64,000 nt of DNA from Streptomyces sp. Je 1-369. Lineage in GTDB: Bacteria; Actinomycetota; Actinomycetes; Streptomycetales; Streptomycetaceae. The notes under the pieces were generated by a model. That model saw nothing but the letters and a program-made list of their open reading frames with translations. It did not search any database and was not told the DNA's origin. Shown here piece after piece: positions 8,289-17,519 of the stretch (positions are counted from its first letter, which is position 1; every line of letters begins with the position of its first letter). Position numbers and translations under genes: made by a program. The stretch is from assembly GCF_026810505.1 (NCBI RefSeq), contig NZ_CP101750.1, positions 3,997,254 to 4,061,253 on the forward strand, in the 5' to 3' direction.

Positions 8289-10646
8289 TCAGGACAGCGG
8301 CTTGAATCCCCGCAGCCTCAAGCTGTTCCCGACCACGAAGACCGACGAGAACGCCATGGCCGCGCCCGCGATCATCGGGTTGAGCAGTCCGGCGGCGGCC
8401 AGCGGCAGCGCGCCGACGTTGTAGGCGAAGGCCCAGAACAGGTTCGACCTGATCGTGCCGAGGGTGCGCCGCGAGAGCCTGATCGCGTCGGCCGCCGCCC
8501 GCAGGTCACCCCGTACGAGCGTCAGGTCGCCCGCCTCGATCGCCGCGTCCGTGCCCGTGCCCATCGCGAGCCCCAGGTCGGCCTGGGCCAGCGCGGCCGC
8601 GTCGTTGACGCCGTCGCCGACCATCGCCACGCTGCGTCCCTCCGCCTGCAGCCGCTTCACCACGTCGACCTTGTCCTGCGGCATGACCTCGGCGATCACG
8701 TCCTCCGGGGCGATGCCGACCTCCGCGGCGACCGATGCGGCGACCGCCTTGTTGTCGCCGGTCAGCAGGATCGGGGTCAGACCGAGCGCACGCAGTCGCT
8801 CGACGGCCTCGGCACTCGTGTCCTTGACCGCGTCGGCGACCTCCAGGACCGCCCGCGCCTCGCCGTCCCAGGCGACCGCGATGGCGGTACGTCCCGCCGC
8901 CTCGGCCTCGGACTTGGCGCGCGCCAGCTCGGCGGGCAGCCGGATCTCCCACTCGCCGAGCAGCTGCTCGCGGCCGACCAGCACCGCGTGCCCCTCGACG
9001 ATGCCCTGCACGCCGAGCCCCGCGACGTTGACGAAGTCCTCCGGAACGGGCAGTTCGCCCACCTCGGCGGCGGCACCGGCGGCGACCGCCTGGGCGATGG
9101 GGTGCTCCGAGGCGTGCTCCAGGGCACCGGCCAGGCGCAGGACGTCGGCGACCGGGGTGCCGGGGGCGGTGTGGGTGGCGGGAGCGGTGTGGATGGCGGG
9201 AGCGGTGTGGGTGGCGAGGAGCGTCATCCTGCCGGTCGTGACGGTGCCGGTCTTGTCCAGGACGATCGTGTCGACCTTGCGGGTGGACTCCAGGACCTCC
9301 GGGCCCTTGATGAGGATGCCGAGCTGGGCGCCGCGGCCGGTGCCGACCATGAGGGCGGTCGGCGTGGCGAGGCCCAGGGCGCACGGGCAGGCGATGATCA
9401 GTACGGCGACCGCGGCGGTGAAGGCGGCGGTGAGTCCCGCCCCGTTGCCGAGCCAGAACCCGAGGGTGGCGAGCGCCAGGCCGATGACGACCGGCACGAA
9501 CACCGCGGAGATCCGGTCGGCGAGGCGCTGGGCCGCGGCCTTGCCGTTCTGCGCGTCCTCGACGAGCTTGGCCATCCGGGCGAGCTGGGTGTCGGCGCCG
9601 ACGCGGGTGGCCTCGACGACGAGCCGCCCGCCGACGTTGAGCGTGGCACCGGTGACCGGTTCGTCCACGCCCACTTCCACGGGTACGGACTCGCCGGTGA
9701 GCATGGAGGCGTCCACGGCCGAGGTGCCCTCGACGACCCTGCCGTCCGTGGCGATCTTCTCGCCGGGCCGCACCAGGAACCGGTCACCGACCCGCAGCTC
9801 GCCGACCGGGACCGTCTCTTCACGCACGCCCTCAGGTCCGCCCTCCCGTCCGCCCTCCCGCAGCACGGTGACGTCCTTCGCCCCGAGCTGGAGCAGCGCC
9901 TTGAGGGCGGCGCCCGCCTTCCGCTTCGACCGGGCCTCGAAGTAGCGCCCGGCGAGGATGAACGCGGTGACGCCGGCCGCGGCCTCCAGGTAGATGTTCC
10001 CGGCACCGTCGCTGCGGGCGATGGTCAGCTCGAAGGGGTGCGTCATGCCGGGCGTGCCCGCGGTGCCGAAGAACAGCGCCCACAGGGACCAGAGGAACGC
10101 CGCCGACGTACCGACGGAGATCAGCGTGTCCATCGTCGCCGCGCCGTGCCGCGCGTTGGTGAACGCCGCCTTGTGGAAGGGCCAGGCCGCGTATGTCACG
10201 ACGGGTGCGGCGAGGGTGAGCGACAGCCACTGCCAGTACTCGAACTGGAGCGCCGGGGCCATCGCCATCGCGATGACCGGCACGGAGAGGAGGACGGCGG
10301 CGGTCAGGCGCCGGCGCAGGGGCCGCAGCGCGTCGCCGTCTTCGTCGGCGCCCTCGTCCCTGCCGCCGTCGACCGAGCTCCCTGTCGGCGCGGGGGCGGG
10401 TTCCTGTGCGGTGTAGCCGGTGGCTTCGACGGTGGCGATGAGGTCCCCCACGGAGACGTCGTCGCCGCGGTAGGTGACCTTGGCCTTCTCGGTGGCGTAG
10501 TTGACGGTCGCCTCGACGCCGTCCATGCGGTTGAGCTTCTTCTCGATGCGGGCGGCGCAGGAGGCGCAGGTCATGCCACCGATGGCGAGTTCGACCTCGG
10601 CGGCGGAGGCGGCCGCCGCGGCGGCACCGGGGGTGGTGGTGGCCAT
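8289..10646 (-). CDS. copA: copper-translocating P1B-type ATPase
   Basis: A 785-residue efflux pump. An N-terminal heavy-metal-associated domain has [16 protein letters not shown]. Then come membrane helices, the TGES actuator loop, the CPC metal-transfer motif near residue 420 ([17 protein letters not shown]), DKTGT near residue 464 and [10 protein letters not shown]. These identify a CopA/CtpA-type Cu(I) ATPase exporting cytosolic copper. A repeat of HTAPA (three to four times, about residues 477-495) is inserted just after DKTGT in the catalytic loop. It adds histidines and looks like local expansion. AGGAG precedes the ATG; an upstream in-frame ATG at 10709 would overlap the promoter. Expression is probably under a CsoR-type repressor. 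Confidence 0.93.
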   Translation of the reverse strand: MATTTPGAAAAAASAAEVELAIGGMTCASCAARIEKKLNRMDGVEATVNYATEKAKVTYRGDDVSVGDLIATVEATGYTAQEPAPAPTGSSVDGGRDEGADEDGDALRPLRRRLTAAVLLSVPVIAMAMAPALQFEYWQWLSLTLAAPVVTYAAWPFHKAAFTNARHGAATMDTLISVGTSAAFLWSLWALFFGTAGTPGMTHPFELTIARSDGAGNIYLEAAAGVTAFILAGRYFEARSKRKAGAALKALLQLGAKDVTVLREGGREGGPEGVREETVPVGELRVGDRFLVRPGEKIATDGRVVEGTSAVDASMLTGESVPVEVGVDEPVTGATLNVGGRLVVEATRVGADTQLARMAKLVEDAQNGKAAAQRLADRISAVFVPVVIGLALATLGFWLGNGAGLTAAFTAAVAVLIIACPCALGLATPTALMVGTGRGAQLGILIKGPEVLESTRKVDTIVLDKTGTVTTGRMTLLATHTAPAIHTAPATHTAPGTPVADVLRLAGALEHASEHPIAQAVAAGAAAEVGELPVPEDFVNVAGLGVQGIVEGHAVLVGREQLLGEWEIRLPAELARAKSEAEAAGRTAIAVAWDGEARAVLEVADAVKDTSAEAVERLRALGLTPILLTGDNKAVAASVAAEVGIAPEDVIAEVMPQDKVDVVKRLQAEGRSVAMVGDGVNDAAALAQADLGLAMGTGTDAAIEAGDLTLVRGDLRAAADAIRLSRRTLGTIRSNLFWAFAYNVGALPLAAAGLLNPMIAGAAMAFSSVFVVGNSLRLRGFKPLS

Positions 10647-10708
10647 GTCTGGGTCTCCTGTACGGGTGGGGCGCCGATACCCGGCCCGGGTATCGCTGAC
10701 GGAATCCA

Positions 10709-10737
10709 TGTATACCCCTAGGGGGTACCGTCCGCAA
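10709..10737 (-). promoter_or_regulatory. copA promoter with CsoR-like operator
   Basis: On the minus strand TTGCGG (10737-10732) and TATACA (10714-10709) are spaced 17 bp. The palindrome tataccccTAGGGGGTA (10711-10728) covers the spacer and the -10. The pattern TACCCC-TA-GGGG fits the CsoR copper-sensor operator. Cu(I)-loaded CsoR would release it. No csoR gene is in the window. Confidence 0.75.
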
Positions 10738-10751
10738 GCAGAACTTCCGTC

Positions 10752-10779
10752 TTGACTTAATACCCCCCAGGGGTATCTT
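10752..10779 (+). promoter_or_regulatory. promoter with CsoR-like operator for the His-rich secreted protein
   Basis: TTGACT (10752-10757) and TATCTT (10774-10779) are spaced 16 bp. The spacer holds the 17-bp inverted repeat ATACCCC-CCA-GGGGTAT (10760-10776), with perfect 7-bp arms. Repressor bound here would block polymerase. It pairs with the operator at 10711 so both divergent genes should respond to copper. Confidence 0.78.
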
Positions 10780-10820
10780 CGTCATGTCGCATACCGCACC
10801 GGAACCCCGGAGGAGCCGTC

Positions 10821-11804
10821 ATGAACACCGGCCTGAAGATCACCGCATTCGCCGCCGCAGTCGCCGCGACCTTCGGCACCGCGTACGGCGTCGGCACGGG
10901 CGTGGACCCGGTCACGGACAGGGGCAGGGACAGTGACAGGACGTCGACGGCCCGGCACGGGGAACACGAGGACACGAGGGAGGAGACGGAGAAGGAGAAG
11001 GCGGGACACACTCCCGGCGGCCTACAGATCTCCGACCGCGGCTACACGCTGAAGCTCGCGGACGCCCACATCGCGGCGGACAGGAAACAACAGCTCCGCT
11101 TCACCGTCGTCGAGGACGCGACGGGCCGGAACGTCACCGCGTACGCGAAGGAGCACGACAAGGAGCTGCACCTCATCGTCGCCTCGCGCGACCTGACGAC
11201 CTACCGCCACCTCCACCCGACGCGCGCGGCGGACGGCACCTGGTCGACCGACGTCCGGCTCCCCGAGGCGGGCGGCTACCGCGTCTTCGCCGACTTCCGC
11301 CCCGAGGGCGCGAAGGAGGGCCTGACGCTGGGCGCGGACCTCGGCGTGGCGGGGACGTACGAACCGCGCACCCTGCCCGCGCACAGCACGACCACGAAGG
11401 TCGACGGCTACGACGTCACGCTGAAGGGCGACCTGAAGACGGGCGCGGGCGGCGACCTCACGCTGAGCGTGGCGAAGAACGGCAGGCCGGTGACCGATCT
11501 CCAGCCCTACCTGGGGGCGTACGGCCACTTGGTGGCGCTGCGCTCGGGCGACCTCGCCTACCTCCACGTACACCCGAACGGCACGCCGGGCGACGGGAAG
11601 ACGGAGGCGGGCCCCGGCATCTCGTTCGGCACGGCGGCGCCGAGCAAGGGCGCGTACCGCCTGTTCCTGGACTTCAAGCACGGGGGCGAGGTCCGCACGG
11701 CGGCGTTCACGGTGTACGCGGGCGGGGCGGAGGGGAAGGGGGGCGGCGCGGCGGAGAAGGGGGACGGCGCGGCGGAGGAGAAGGGCGGCGGCCACGAACA
11801 CTGA
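10821..11804 (+). CDS. secreted or membrane-tethered His-rich protein, probably copper-related
   Basis: A 327-residue protein with an N-terminal hydrophobic signal-like segment (LKITAFAAAVAATFGTAYGV), a charged linker, then two similar beta-rich domains. The first ends in YRHLHPTR and FADFRPEG. The second has LAYLHVHPNG and LFLDFKHGG. The paired HLHP/HVHP histidines and the His-ending tail (GGGHEH) suggest extracytoplasmic metal binding. It is divergent from copA and shares its CsoR-like operators, which supports a copper role. GGAGGAG lies 8 bases before the ATG. I do not recognise a named family. The Lys/Glu/Gly tail is encoded by a short repeat of ggcggcgcggcggag type. Confidence 0.7.
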   Translation: MNTGLKITAFAAAVAATFGTAYGVGTGVDPVTDRGRDSDRTSTARHGEHEDTREETEKEKAGHTPGGLQISDRGYTLKLADAHIAADRKQQLRFTVVEDATGRNVTAYAKEHDKELHLIVASRDLTTYRHLHPTRAADGTWSTDVRLPEAGGYRVFADFRPEGAKEGLTLGADLGVAGTYEPRTLPAHSTTTKVDGYDVTLKGDLKTGAGGDLTLSVAKNGRPVTDLQPYLGAYGHLVALRSGDLAYLHVHPNGTPGDGKTEAGPGISFGTAAPSKGAYRLFLDFKHGGEVRTAAFTVYAGGAEGKGGGAAEKGDGAAEEKGGGHEH

Positions 11805-11877
11805 CCGTGACACTGACCACCGAAGGCCCCCCAATTACCGCCGCCCCCTCCGCCTCCTCCCCTCCCCCGCCTCCCCC

Positions 11878-12555
11878 TCAACCGAACAACGCCAACTCCT
11901 TCTCCGTGGCGCCCGCCAACTCGTACCGCGTACCGGCCAGCGGGCGTCCCGCGCACAGCCGGATCAGCGTCGGGGCGTCCCCGATGTAGCGGGCGGGCGG
12001 CCGCGTGCCGTCGGCGACGCCCAGGATCAGCGGCTCGTCCCTGCCGTCGAGGTCCGCGTGCAGCGGCAGCGGCGACGCGGCATGCGCCGACCTGCTGAAC
12101 TGTCCGAGCAGCGCCAGCGCGTCGTCGAGCCCGTCACCCCCGTACGCGCCCGGCTTCCCCCACGCCTCGCGTACGTCACCGGCGTGCACCCACTCGCCCA
12201 GCGCGACGCCGTCCAGGTACCCCTTGGCGGCGGCGAGGACGGGCCCGGCCTCCGTCATGGCGTGCTCCAGCTCGTCCACGACACGCGAGTGGGACCAGTC
12301 GGCGCGCTCCGCTATGTCACGGTCATTGCACTCGGGCGAGTACACGCCCTCCTCGAAGCGGCCCTCCACGACCCGCATCAGCGCCGAGCCGCAATGGGCG
12401 AGGACGTGCCGCACGGTCCAGCCCGGACAGCAGGTGCGGATCGCGTACGCGTCGTCGGGAGCGGCCCGCAACAGCGGTACGAGGGCGTCGCGTTCGGCAC
12501 GCAGGAGTCGTCCTGCCCGCTCGGGTTCGTATGTGTTCTCGTCAGTGGTGGTCAT
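11878..12555 (-). CDS. mycothiol-dependent maleylpyruvate isomerase-type (MDMPI/DinB-like) protein
   Basis: A 225-residue protein beginning MTTTDENTYEPERAGRLLRA. The N-terminal four-helix domain contains CCPGWTVRHVLAHCGSALMR, matching the metal-binding GWtvrdvlaH signature of MDMPI-type mycothiol-dependent proteins. The helix carrying ALGEWVHAGDVREAW gives the later metal-ligand histidine and aspartate. These actinobacterial enzymes use mycothiol or bind metal, and most substrates are unknown. It is convergent with the His-rich copper-induced gene. The start ATG at 12555 is chosen because the upstream extension (MRGRTRLAAA) is not family-like. Confidence 0.8.
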   Translation of the reverse strand: MTTTDENTYEPERAGRLLRAERDALVPLLRAAPDDAYAIRTCCPGWTVRHVLAHCGSALMRVVEGRFEEGVYSPECNDRDIAERADWSHSRVVDELEHAMTEAGPVLAAAKGYLDGVALGEWVHAGDVREAWGKPGAYGGDGLDDALALLGQFSRSAHAASPLPLHADLDGRDEPLILGVADGTRPPARYIGDAPTLIRLCAGRPLAGTRYELAGATEKELALFG

Positions 12556-12674
12556 GGCGGCAGCCAACCGCGTACGGCCGCGCATGGCAACGGCGAAACC
12601 GTGCGGCGGGGGCCTTCGGACTGGGGCCGGGGCCTCCGGGCCAGGGCCGGGGCCTTCGGGCTAGGGTCGGCTCC

Positions 12675-13319
12675 ATGGCCGACGACAAGGACCTGCACGC
12701 CCGCTGGGCCGCGACTCTGCTCCGCGCGAGCGGAGGCACGTCCGGCACCGACCCCGCCGCTTACGCGGAGCGCCTCCTCGCCCGCTGGGCCGAGCCGCAG
12801 CGCCGCTACCACACCACCGATCACCTGGCGGCGGTCCTTGACCACATCGACGTACTGGAAGAGCACGCCGAGGACCCCGAACTCGTCCGCCTGGCCGCGT
12901 GGTTCCACGACGCGGTGTACGCCCCCGAGCGCTCCGAGAACGAGGAGCGCTCCGCCCGCCTGGCCGAACGCGCACTGCCCGAGGCGGGCCTGACGGAGGA
13001 GCGGACGGCGGAGGTCGCCCGCCTGGTCCGGCTCACCGTCACGCACGACCCCGCCGAGGGCGACACCAACGGCGAGACGCTGTGCGACGCCGACCTGGCG
13101 ATCCTGGCGGCGCCCTCGGACGCGTACGCGGCGTACGCGGCGGCGGTCCGCGAGGAGTACGCGTTCGTGCCGGACGAGGCGTTCCGGCAGGGCAGGGCGG
13201 AGGTCCTGCGGCAGCTCATGGCGCTGCCCCGCCTGTTCCGCACCCCGTACGGGATGTCGAACTGGGAGACCCCGGCGCGCGAGAACCTGGCGACGGAACT
13301 AAAACTCCTGTCGCCCTGA
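12675..13319 (+). CDS. HD-domain phosphohydrolase-like protein
   Basis: A 214-residue cytosolic protein. The metal-binding HD signature is visible as RRYHTTDHLAAVLDHID followed by LAAWFHDAVYAPERSENEE, with later TVTHDPAEGD and LCDADLAIL. This arrangement is typical of predicted metal-dependent HD phosphohydrolases close to the YfbR/YedJ type. The substrate is unknown. It is followed 26 bases downstream by the MDMPI-GNAT fusion on the same strand, so both may be co-transcribed. The preceding 65 bases hold three GC-rich near-repeats (ggggccttcgg units) of no clear function. Confidence 0.82.
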   Translation: MADDKDLHARWAATLLRASGGTSGTDPAAYAERLLARWAEPQRRYHTTDHLAAVLDHIDVLEEHAEDPELVRLAAWFHDAVYAPERSENEERSARLAERALPEAGLTEERTAEVARLVRLTVTHDPAEGDTNGETLCDADLAILAAPSDAYAAYAAAVREEYAFVPDEAFRQGRAEVLRQLMALPRLFRTPYGMSNWETPARENLATELKLLSP

Positions 13320-13345
13320 CCAACCTCGTACGTACGCTCTCCCCC

Positions 13346-14422
13346 ATGGTGCACATGGGTGGGGACCAGATCGACGAGGCCGTCGCGCACGCGACCGCGG
13401 TGCTGCGCGCGGCGGTGGACCGCGACTGGAGCGCGAAGGCGGGCGGGCTCGACTGGAGCGGCCTGAAGACCTCCGAACACATCGCGGGCGTACTCGCCGC
13501 GTACGCGTGCCAGCTGACGGGCCGCGCCACCGACGGCTGGGTGCCCTTCGACACCGCACTCGACAAAGGCACGGGCCCCGAGGGCGCGATCCACGCGATC
13601 GAGGCGGCCGGCGGCCTGCTGTCCGCGGTGGTCCGCACGACACCGCGCGGCGTCCGCGCCTACCACTCCTACCCGTCGGGCGGCGCGGACGCGTCGGGCT
13701 TCGCGGCGATGGGCGTGACGGAGCTGCTGCTCCACACGTACGACATCGCCCACGCGCTGGGCGTGGACACGGAGCCGCCCGCCCCCCTCCCCGAGGCGGT
13801 CCTGTCCCACCTCTTCCCGCACGTCCCGCCGACGCCCGCGGGCGGCACGCCGTGGACGACCCTGCTGTGGGCCACGGGCCGCGGCGACCTGCCGGGCCGC
13901 GCCCGGGTCACGCGGTGGCGCTGGCACAACCCGCACGCCCTGCCCGCGGGCGAGCTCTCCCTCCGCGAGGTCACCCCCGCGGCGGCGGCGGACCTCGCCG
14001 AGGGCGGCACGGGTGGTCTCACGTGGCTCGGCGGCGCGCCCTTCGGAGGTACGCAGGCGGCCGCGGGCCTGCTGTTCAAGGCGTACGTCGCCGGGGTGCA
14101 CCGTCCCGGATGGGGCCTGTACGCCCTGGTCCGCACCGCGGACGAGGTGGCCGTCGGCGGCATGGGCTTCCACGGGCCGCCGGACGACGACGGATGCGTG
14201 GAGGTCGGCTACGACCTGGTGGAGTGGGCCCGCGGCAACGGTTACGCGACGACGGCCCTCCGCGCGCTCTCCACCTGGGCCTTCACCCACCCCGAGGTGA
14301 CGTCCCTGCTGGCCCTGACGACCCCCGAGAACACGGCGTCCCAGCGGGTGGCCACGGCAGCGGGCTACACCCGCCTCCCGGACCGCACACCGCACCACGC
14401 GTACGGCCTGCGCCGGGCCTGA
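13346..14422 (+). CDS. fusion of an MDMPI/DinB-like domain and a GNAT acetyltransferase
   Basis: A 358-residue protein of two parts. Residues 1-200 are MDMPI-like (IDEAVAHATAVLRAAVDRDW, LKTSEHIAGVLAAYACQL, TELLLHTYDIAHALG). Residues 205-358 are a GNAT fold with the acetyl-CoA region DLVEWARGNGYATTALRALS and the late motif TPENTASQRVATAAGY, a RimJ/RimL-like signature. The start is the ATG giving MVHMGGDQ. It follows the HD-domain gene closely. Joining a possible thiol- or metal-using domain to an acetyltransferase suggests one substrate handled by both, but there is no direct evidence for the reaction. Confidence 0.8.
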   Translation: MVHMGGDQIDEAVAHATAVLRAAVDRDWSAKAGGLDWSGLKTSEHIAGVLAAYACQLTGRATDGWVPFDTALDKGTGPEGAIHAIEAAGGLLSAVVRTTPRGVRAYHSYPSGGADASGFAAMGVTELLLHTYDIAHALGVDTEPPAPLPEAVLSHLFPHVPPTPAGGTPWTTLLWATGRGDLPGRARVTRWRWHNPHALPAGELSLREVTPAAAADLAEGGTGGLTWLGGAPFGGTQAAAGLLFKAYVAGVHRPGWGLYALVRTADEVAVGGMGFHGPPDDDGCVEVGYDLVEWARGNGYATTALRALSTWAFTHPEVTSLLALTTPENTASQRVATAAGYTRLPDRTPHHAYGLRRA

Positions 14423-14475
14423 CCGGCGTCCGGCCGCCGGGAATGACAGCTGCTACGCATACGTTCACTCCTGTT

Positions 14476-15747
14476 ATGCCGAACTCCGTCCCCCCACCCA
14501 AGCCCGGCGCAGCCGCCCGCATGCCCGTCGCCGTCTACATGCTCGGCCTGGCCGTCTTCGCACTGGGCACCAGTGAGTTCATGCTCTCCGGGCTCCTGCC
14601 GCCCATCGCCGACGACATGAACGTCTCCATCCCCCGCGCCGGTCTCCTCATCTCCGCCTTCGCCATCGGCATGGTCATCGGCGCCCCCCTCCTCGCCGTG
14701 GCGACCCTCCGCCTCCCCCGCCGCACCACGCTCATCACCCTCATCACGGTCTTCGGCCTGGGCCAGGTCGCAGGCGCCCTCGCACCCACCTACGAGATTC
14801 TCTTCGCGTCCCGCGTCATCAGCGCCCTCGCCTGCGCCGGGTTCTGGGCGGTCGGCGCGGCCGTCGCCATCGCGATGGTCGAGTTCAACCAGCGGGCCCG
14901 CGCCATGGCGGTCATGATCGGCGGCCTGTCCATAGCGAACGTGCTCGGCGTCCCCGTGGGCGCGTTCCTCGGCGAGAACCTGGGCTGGCGCTCCGCGTTC
15001 TGGGCGGTGGGCGCCGCGTCCGCCGTAGCACTCGTCGGTGTCCTCACCCTCATCCCCCGCATCCCGCTCCCCGCCGAGAAGCCCCAGCTGAAGAAGGAAC
15101 TGTCGATCTACGCGGACCGCCAGGTCTGGCTGTCGATCGCGATCACCGCCCTCGCCGCGGGCGGCGTCTTCTGCGCGTTCTCGTACCTCTCCCCGCTCCT
15201 CACGGACGTGTCCGGCCTCTCCGAGAGCTGGGTCCCTTCGGTCCTCGGCCTCTTCGGCGTCGGCGCCCTCGTCGGCACGACCATCGGCGGCCGCGTGGCG
15301 GACGCCCACCTGTTCGGCGTCCTCCTGACCGGCATCGCCGCGTCCACGGTCTTCCTGATCTCCCTGGCCCTGTTCGCCGCGACCCCCGCCGCCGCGATCA
15401 CGCTCTCGTTCCTGCTCGGCGTCTCCGCGTTCTACACGGCCCCGGCGCTCAACGCCCGCATGTTCAACGTCGCGGGCGCCGCCCCCACCCTGGCGGGCGC
15501 GACCACGACGGCGGCGTTCAACCTCGGCAACACGGGCGGCCCCTGGCTGGGCGGCACGGTGATCGACCTGAAGCTCGGCTACGGGGCGACGGCGTGGGCG
15601 GGAGCGGCGATGACGGCGACGGCGATCGCGGCGGTAGCGGTCTCCCTGCGCCTGCACCGCGGCAACCCCACTCGCGTGGTCACGTCGTCCGCGGCAACCT
15701 CCCCCACCCCCGCCGAGGACGACACCAGAAGCCCCTCCTGGAACTGA
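14476..15747 (+). CDS. MFS transporter, drug/arabinose exporter type (DHA1)
   Basis: A 423-residue permease with twelve predicted membrane segments. The opening (MPVAVYMLGLAVFALGTSEF, then MLSGLLPPIADDMNVSIPRA) is characteristic of the DHA1 family that includes chloramphenicol (Cmx/CmrA) and arabinose exporters. Substrate cannot be assigned. An in-frame ATG at 14443 would add MTAATHTFTPV. I prefer 14476 because the upstream part is not family-like, though neither start has a clear ribosome site and a leaderless transcript is possible. The C-terminal 25 residues are polar. It lies 53 bases after the MDMPI-GNAT gene. Confidence 0.85.
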   Translation: MPNSVPPPKPGAAARMPVAVYMLGLAVFALGTSEFMLSGLLPPIADDMNVSIPRAGLLISAFAIGMVIGAPLLAVATLRLPRRTTLITLITVFGLGQVAGALAPTYEILFASRVISALACAGFWAVGAAVAIAMVEFNQRARAMAVMIGGLSIANVLGVPVGAFLGENLGWRSAFWAVGAASAVALVGVLTLIPRIPLPAEKPQLKKELSIYADRQVWLSIAITALAAGGVFCAFSYLSPLLTDVSGLSESWVPSVLGLFGVGALVGTTIGGRVADAHLFGVLLTGIAASTVFLISLALFAATPAAAITLSFLLGVSAFYTAPALNARMFNVAGAAPTLAGATTTAAFNLGNTGGPWLGGTVIDLKLGYGATAWAGAAMTATAIAAVAVSLRLHRGNPTRVVTSSAATSPTPAEDDTRSPSWN

Positions 15748-15790
15748 ACGGGCGCCCGGCGTTCACCCCTGGGCGCCCGGCGTTCGCCCC

Positions 15791-16057
15791 TTAAGCCGGC
15801 CGCCCCTTGGGCCGCCGCAACCCCGCCCCCGTAAGCCTCCGCACCAGCTCCTTCGAGCCGATCTCCACCGCGCCCGCCCGCACCGCGTCCGCGTACCGTT
15901 CCGCGGGCACGTCGTAGTGATCGCGCTCGAAGGCACGCGGCGGGCAGCCCACCGCGGCCGCGAACGCGTGCAGCTCCTCGAAGGAGACGTCGCTGACCAG
16001 GTGGGACCACATGCGGCCGTGCCCCGGCCACGTGGGCGGGTCTATGTAGACGGTCAC
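15791..16057 (-). CDS. DUF4031 family protein
   Basis: An 88-residue protein starting at a GTG: MTVYIDPPTWPGHGRMWSHL, then LHAFAAAVGCPPRAFERDHYDVP. That opening is the signature of the DUF4031 family, small cytosolic proteins of unknown function. The GTG overlaps the stop of the upstream gene by four bases (GTGA), which shows translational coupling with the zinc-ribbon-like protein at 16054-16410. The ending KGRPA is basic. No catalytic motif is known; conserved His, Asp and Tyr residues suggest nucleotide or metal binding, which is speculative. Confidence 0.85.
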   Translation of the reverse strand: MTVYIDPPTWPGHGRMWSHLVSDVSFEELHAFAAAVGCPPRAFERDHYDVPAERYADAVRAGAVEIGSKELVRRLTGAGLRRPKGRPA

Positions 16058-16410
16058 GTCAGACCCCCGACCGGCGCCACCACCACGCCCGCCTTCCCGC
16101 ACACCCAGTGCGGATCGGGCCCCAGCTCCGGTTCCACGTCCAGCGCGTGCGGGTCGCCCGAGCCGCAGACCGGGCACAGCGGCCACCGCCCGTACCGCTC
16201 CAGGAGCGCGTCCTGCACGTCCTGGGCGACGAGACCGGCGACGTACTCGATGCCCTCGGGCCACTGCTCGACCCACCAGCGGCGGTGCGCCACCGATTCC
16301 TCGACGAGCGAGACGACCTCGGCCTGGGCGACCTCTCGGGCCACCAGGTCGGCGAGGACAAGGGCGCGAGCGGCGTGCAACGCCTGCTCCAGGGGGTCGA
16401 TCGTGTCCAT
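16054..16410 (-). CDS. hypothetical zinc-ribbon-like protein, coupled to DUF4031
   Basis: A 118-residue protein. The N-terminal two thirds are helical and acidic (MDTIDPLEQALHAARALVLA, VVSLVEESVAHRRWWVEQWP). The C-terminal part has CPVCGSGDPHALDVE and a later WVCGKAG, so three cysteines could form an incomplete zinc ribbon. Its stop overlaps the DUF4031 start by four bases, and the pair forms a two-gene operon facing the MFS gene. It diverges from the RpiR regulator at 16542. I do not recognise a named family. Confidence 0.72.
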   Translation of the reverse strand: MDTIDPLEQALHAARALVLADLVAREVAQAEVVSLVEESVAHRRWWVEQWPEGIEYVAGLVAQDVQDALLERYGRWPLCPVCGSGDPHALDVEPELGPDPHWVCGKAGVVVAPVGGLT

Positions 16411-16541
16411 GCAGCCATTGTCGCCCCGTACGCACCGCGAAGAAAAAGCCGCAGCGGGCCCCCGAAGATGACCGAGGTCCCGCCCGAGCTCAGGACCAAC
16501 GGGGTCTTGACCGGCCACCAGTCCGAAAATATCTTTCAAAG

Positions 16542-17471
16542 GTGACCCATGATGTGAAGGAAATTTTCGCGGACGCCGCGCCCCCCGCCCCCGCCGCCCT
16601 CGCGGCCAAGGTGCGGACGCTCGCGCCGTCGATGACCCGCTCCATGCAGCGGGTCGCCGAGGCCGTCGCCGGCGACCCCGCGGGATGCGCCGCCCTCACG
16701 GTCACCGGACTCGCCGAGCTCACCGGCACCAGCGAGGCGACCGTCGTGCGCACCGCCCGCCTCCTCGGCTACCCCGGCTACCGCGACCTGCGCCTCGCCC
16801 TGGCCGGCCTCGCCGCCCAGCAGCAGTCGGGCCGCGCCCCCGCCGTCACCGCGGACATCGCCGTCGACGACCCGATCGCGGACGTCGTCGCGAAGCTGGC
16901 CTACGACGAGCAGCAGACCCTCGCCGACACCGCCGCGGGCCTCGACACCGTGCAGCTCGGCGCCGCCGTCGCCGCGCTCGCCACCGCCCGCCGCGTGGAG
17001 ATCTACGGCGTCGCCGCCTCGGGCCTCGTCGCCCAGGACCTCGCCCAGAAGCTGCTCCGCATCGGGCACATCGCGCACGCGCACTCCGACCCGCACCTCG
17101 CCGTCACCAACGCCGTGACACTGCGCGCCAAGGACGTGGCGATCGCGATCACCCACTCCGGTTCGACCGGCGACGTCATCGAACCCCTCCGCGTCGCCTT
17201 CGAGCACGGCGCCACGACCATCGCGATCACCGGTCGCCCCGGCGCGGCGGTCTCCCAGTACGCCGATCACATACTGACCACCTCCACGGCCCGCGAGAGC
17301 GAGCTCCGCCCCGCCGCGATGTCGTCCCGTACGAGTCAACTCCTCGTCGTGGACTGCCTGTTCGTGGGCGTGGCGCAGCGGACGTACGAGACGGCGGCCC
17401 CCGCGCTCGCCGCGTCCTACGAAGCACTCGCGCACCGCCACCGCCCACGCGGCGGCGCAGCCAGTCGCTGA
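16542..17471 (+). CDS. MurR/RpiR family transcriptional regulator
   Basis: A 309-residue regulator with an N-terminal RpiR-type helix-turn-helix (LTVTGLAELTGTSEATVVRT, then ARLLGYPGYRDLRLALA) and a C-terminal SIS sugar-phosphate domain (VEIYGVAASGLVAQDLAQKL, ITHSGSTGDVIEPLRVA). It precedes murQ by 48 bases in the same direction, so it probably controls and senses N-acetylmuramic acid 6-phosphate or a related amino-sugar phosphate. The GTG start gives MTHDVKEIF. Just upstream, gaaaatatctttc (16525-16537) is a small AT-rich inverted repeat (GAAA-N5-TTTC) that could be the promoter or its own operator. Confidence 0.9.
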   Translation: MTHDVKEIFADAAPPAPAALAAKVRTLAPSMTRSMQRVAEAVAGDPAGCAALTVTGLAELTGTSEATVVRTARLLGYPGYRDLRLALAGLAAQQQSGRAPAVTADIAVDDPIADVVAKLAYDEQQTLADTAAGLDTVQLGAAVAALATARRVEIYGVAASGLVAQDLAQKLLRIGHIAHAHSDPHLAVTNAVTLRAKDVAIAITHSGSTGDVIEPLRVAFEHGATTIAITGRPGAAVSQYADHILTTSTARESELRPAAMSSRTSQLLVVDCLFVGVAQRTYETAAPALAASYEALAHRHRPRGGAASR

Positions 17472-17519
17472 CCCCTCCCACCCCGACCACCCCCCGCACA
17501 CGAAAGAGCCGCAGACGCC

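Noticed and set aside
12608..12672. GC repeat as a regulatory site
   Set aside because: Three ggggccttcgg-type units are too short and simple in a GC-rich genome to support a function.
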